Origin: Pigmentiphaga sp. | GTDB lineage: Bacteria > Pseudomonadota > Gammaproteobacteria > Burkholderiales > Burkholderiaceae_B | Assembly (NCBI GenBank): GCA_023228945.1 | Contig: JALOAI010000037.1 | Span: 1-40,762 of the forward strand | Direction: 5' to 3' | Length of the DNA stretch: 40,762 nt | Part shown: positions 38,811 through 40,762 of the stretch, in pieces | Numbering within the stretch: the first letter of the stretch is position 1 | Layout of the letters: each line of letters begins with the position of its first letter | Notes under the pieces: model-generated | The model's input: the letters and a program-made list of their open reading frames with translations, nothing else | Database searches by the model: none | What the model was told of the DNA's origin: nothing | Translations under genes and position numbers: made by a program

Positions 38811-39947
38811 ATGGCCGGAAATCCTCTTCCTCCAGGGATGTCCGCCATGCCACTACGCACCGCAGGGAGCCAGCGCCAGCCACAGTACCGCTACACCCCC
38901 ACACCCCACACGCGGATGCGCCTGTGCCAGCCTCAAGGCGAGTATGTTGCCGACGAACCTGAACCCCACCCCCACTTCGACGGGATTTGGAAAGAAACCT
39001 TACGCCTCTGGCTGCCGCAATGCCTCGCCCTGTTCTGGCCCGACGTCCATGCCAGCATCGACTGGAGCGTTCCGCCGGTCTTCCTCGACAAGGAACTCCA
39101 GCGCCTGAACCGCATCGTGCGTACCGGCACACGCCACGTCGATGTGCTCGCCCGCCTGACACTCAACACCGGCGCCAGCGCGCTGCTGTTCATCCACCTG
39201 GAAATCCAGGCCGGACGCATCACCGCCGCCTTCCCCGCCCGCATGTTCCAGTACCACATTCGCCTGCTGGAACGCCGCCCCGAGGAACGCATCCTCTCCT
39301 GCGCCATTCTGCTCGACAGCCAGGAGGGCGAACCCACCCAAACCTTTCACCGCGACAACGACGGCTGCACGCTCACCTTCCGCTTCCCCGTCGTCCACCT
39401 CGCCGCCTGGCGCCAACGTATGGCAAACTTGAGGGAACAGGCCGCCACCAACCCTTTTGCCGTCATCGTACTGGCCCAGTTGGAATACCGTGCCACACAG
39501 CCCGATTCCACCCGCATGGCCAGCAAACTCACACTGGCCCGCGCCCTGGCAAAGTGGAACTACAGCCCCGACACCCGCCGCCTGTTGTTCTGGCTGCTCG
39601 ACAGTCTGCTGACCCTGCCCGAAACGTTGAACGATCAATTCCTGGAAACTCTGGAAGCCGAGGAAACCGTCATGATGGATACCATGAACAGCTATGAGCG
39701 CTTATTGTTCCGCCGGGAAAGAACGGCGGGAATCGCGGAAGGCGAGATAAGAGGCGAGATAAGAGGTGAGATTAAAGGAAAGATCAAGGGCGCCGCCGGA
39801 ATACTGGAAAGCCTGCTACAACACAAATTCGGTCCTTTGCCCGCTTGGGCCGCCACCCGCATGGCTCAAGCCGATGCCATCGCTCTGCAGCAATGGAGCT
39901 TGAATGTGCTGGAGGCGCAGCGCATCGAGGATGTGTTCAAGGATTGA
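38811..39947 (+). CDS. Rpn/PD-(D/E)XK nuclease-type protein with DUF4351-like C-terminus
   Basis: Up to 378 residues. The core resembles recombination-promoting (Rpn, transposase_31) nucleases: FDGIWKETLRLWLP near residue 56, then D111 (HVDVLARL) and E131-x-Q133 (FIHLEIQ), the positions of the PD-(D/E)XK catalytic site. The end (LLQHKFGPLPAWAATRMAQA and LNVLEAQRIEDVF) is like DUF4351. Between them is a charged repeat GEIRGEIRGEIKGKIKG (311-327), encoded by near-perfect 12-bp units. ATG 38811 is the outermost start; M13 (38847) has AGGGA about 8 bases upstream and is more likely. Such genes are mobile and associated with RecA-independent recombination in E. coli. It lies between the chimeric scar and rpsJ. 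Confidence 0.8.
   Translation: MAGNPLPPGMSAMPLRTAGSQRQPQYRYTPTPHTRMRLCQPQGEYVADEPEPHPHFDGIWKETLRLWLPQCLALFWPDVHASIDWSVPPVFLDKELQRLNRIVRTGTRHVDVLARLTLNTGASALLFIHLEIQAGRITAAFPARMFQYHIRLLERRPEERILSCAILLDSQEGEPTQTFHRDNDGCTLTFRFPVVHLAAWRQRMANLREQAATNPFAVIVLAQLEYRATQPDSTRMASKLTLARALAKWNYSPDTRRLLFWLLDSLLTLPETLNDQFLETLEAEETVMMDTMNSYERLLFRRERTAGIAEGEIRGEIRGEIKGKIKGAAGILESLLQHKFGPLPAWAATRMAQADAIALQQWSLNVLEAQRIEDVFKD
39741..39791 (+). repeat. 12-bp in-frame repeats in the Rpn-type gene
   Basis: GGCGAGATAAGA occurs twice in a row, followed by the variants GGTGAGATTAAA and GGAAAGATCAAG, encoding (GEIR)2-GEIK-GKIK. The unit is a multiple of three, so length variants would stay in frame. Confidence 0.85.
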
Positions 39948-40065
39948 GGAGTTGTCCGCCGCCACGAAAAGCGGCGCGCATGCTCAAAAAGGCTGTCGGG
40001 AAAAGACCTTGAAAGAGATGCCACTTAGGGCTGCATGCGTAGTAGGGCAGCCCCAAGCGTGAAGC

Positions 40066-40108
40066 CAAAAAACAACGGCGAGCACGACCCGAAGGTGGTA
40101 CTCGCCGT
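40066..40108 (-). terminator. rho-independent terminator after rpsJ
   Basis: On the coding strand ACGGCGAG (complement of 40101-40108) pairs with CTCGCCGT (complement of 40075-40082) around an 18-base loop, followed by TGTTTTTT. It ends the tuf-rpsJ transcript and separates rpsJ from the rest of the S10 genes. Confidence 0.88.
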
Positions 40109-40143
40109 GATGGGCCATGCCGGACGCTGCCGGCCGGCGACGA

Positions 40144-40455
40144 TTACTGCAGGGCGATCTCGACGTCGACGCCGGCCGGCAGGTCGAGGCGCATCAGCGC
40201 ATCGACGGTTTTGTCGGTGGGGTCCACGATATCCATCAGCCGCTGGTGCGTGCGGATCTCGAACTGGTCGCGCGACGTTTTATTGACGTGCGGCGAACGC
40301 AGCACGTCGTAGCGGCGAATACGGGTGGGCAGGGGCACGGGGCCCCGCACAACGGCGCCGGTACGCTTGGCGGTGTCGACGATCTCGGTCGCCGATTGGT
40401 CGATCAGTTTGTAATCGAACGCTTTCAGGCGGATGCGGATCTTCTGCTTTTTCAT
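40144..40455 (-). CDS. rpsJ: 30S ribosomal protein S10
   Basis: Head protein of the small subunit and NusE partner in antitermination, 103 residues (the same as E. coli). It starts MKKQKIRIRLKAFDYKLID (ATG 40455, set by homology), with GAVVRGPVPLPTRIRRYDVL and the loop RSPHVNKTSRDQFEIRTHQR. It lies 89 bases after tuf and is followed by a strong terminator instead of rplC, which is 14.5 kb further on. Confidence 0.99.
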   Translation of the reverse strand: MKKQKIRIRLKAFDYKLIDQSATEIVDTAKRTGAVVRGPVPLPTRIRRYDVLRSPHVNKTSRDQFEIRTHQRLMDIVDPTDKTVDALMRLDLPAGVDVEIALQ

Positions 40456-40499
40456 GGGGATTCCTAAAGAACGATAGAGGCTGCTGCGGGGAGCAGCGA

Positions 40500-40522
40500 C
40501 CGGACGGCACCATGCCGTCCGG
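40500..40522. other. hairpin in the tuf-rpsJ spacer
   Basis: Perfect 10-bp stem CCGGACGGCA/TGCCGTCCGG with a 3-base loop. There is no T-run on the coding strand, so it is more likely a processing or stability element than a full terminator. Confidence 0.6.
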
Positions 40523-40544
40523 CCAGGCATCGAGAAGCCGTGGC

Positions 40545-40762
<218 letters not shown>

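Overview
The window is GC-rich proteobacterial DNA. Gene order and protein sequence of the S10-spc-alpha ribosomal cluster (an RpoA alpha-CTD of beta-proteobacterial type, secY-infA-rpmJ-rpsM order, tuf next to rpsJ) point to the Burkholderiales, most likely an Alcaligenaceae relative of Bordetella/Achromobacter. Genus assignment is inference. No rRNA, tRNA or CRISPR array was recognised.

Layout. (1) 1-3180, minus strand: an efflux operon of YbhF/YbhG type (TetR regulator, small membrane protein, HlyD-like adaptor, ABC ATPase running off the left edge), with a clear palindromic operator before the regulator. (2) 3445-9932, minus strand: a decaying catabolic locus. A TRAP transporter (dctP, dctQ, dctM) is followed by a CoA ligase and a crotonase. 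dctM is split by an IS3-family element, the ligase has lost an internal block, and the crotonase is truncated by a second IS3-family element whose far side abuts the end of the ribosomal cluster. (3) 11270-25995, minus strand: the ribosomal protein/secY/rpoA cluster from rplC to rplQ, intact, with terminators after rpsQ, between rpsD and rpoA, and after rplQ, and candidate promoters before rplC, rplN and rplQ.

(4) 26069-39947: accessory genes that separate rplC from its usual upstream neighbour rpsJ. They comprise azlCD (amino-acid export), two divergent beta-lactamase-fold serine hydrolases, a five-gene peptide-type ABC importer, an arsenic operon (arsR-arsC-acr3) and an Rpn/PD-(D/E)XK-type gene. 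(5) 40064-40762, minus strand: rpsJ with its own terminator, and the 3' end of tuf.

The hydrolases, importer and amino-acid exporter together look like a module that takes up peptides or amide oligomers, cleaves them and vents excess amino acids (inference). The most notable structural signals are: the split of the S10 operon; a chimeric scar at 38306-38493 that joins a second copy of the rpsJ 3' end to a diverged copy of the importer ATPase 3' end; a 75-bp repeat inserted at two stop/start overlaps of the importer operon, expanded four-fold in frame at the start of the last ATPase gene; and a roughly 120-bp dispersed element with two conserved hairpins present near dctP and before arsR.
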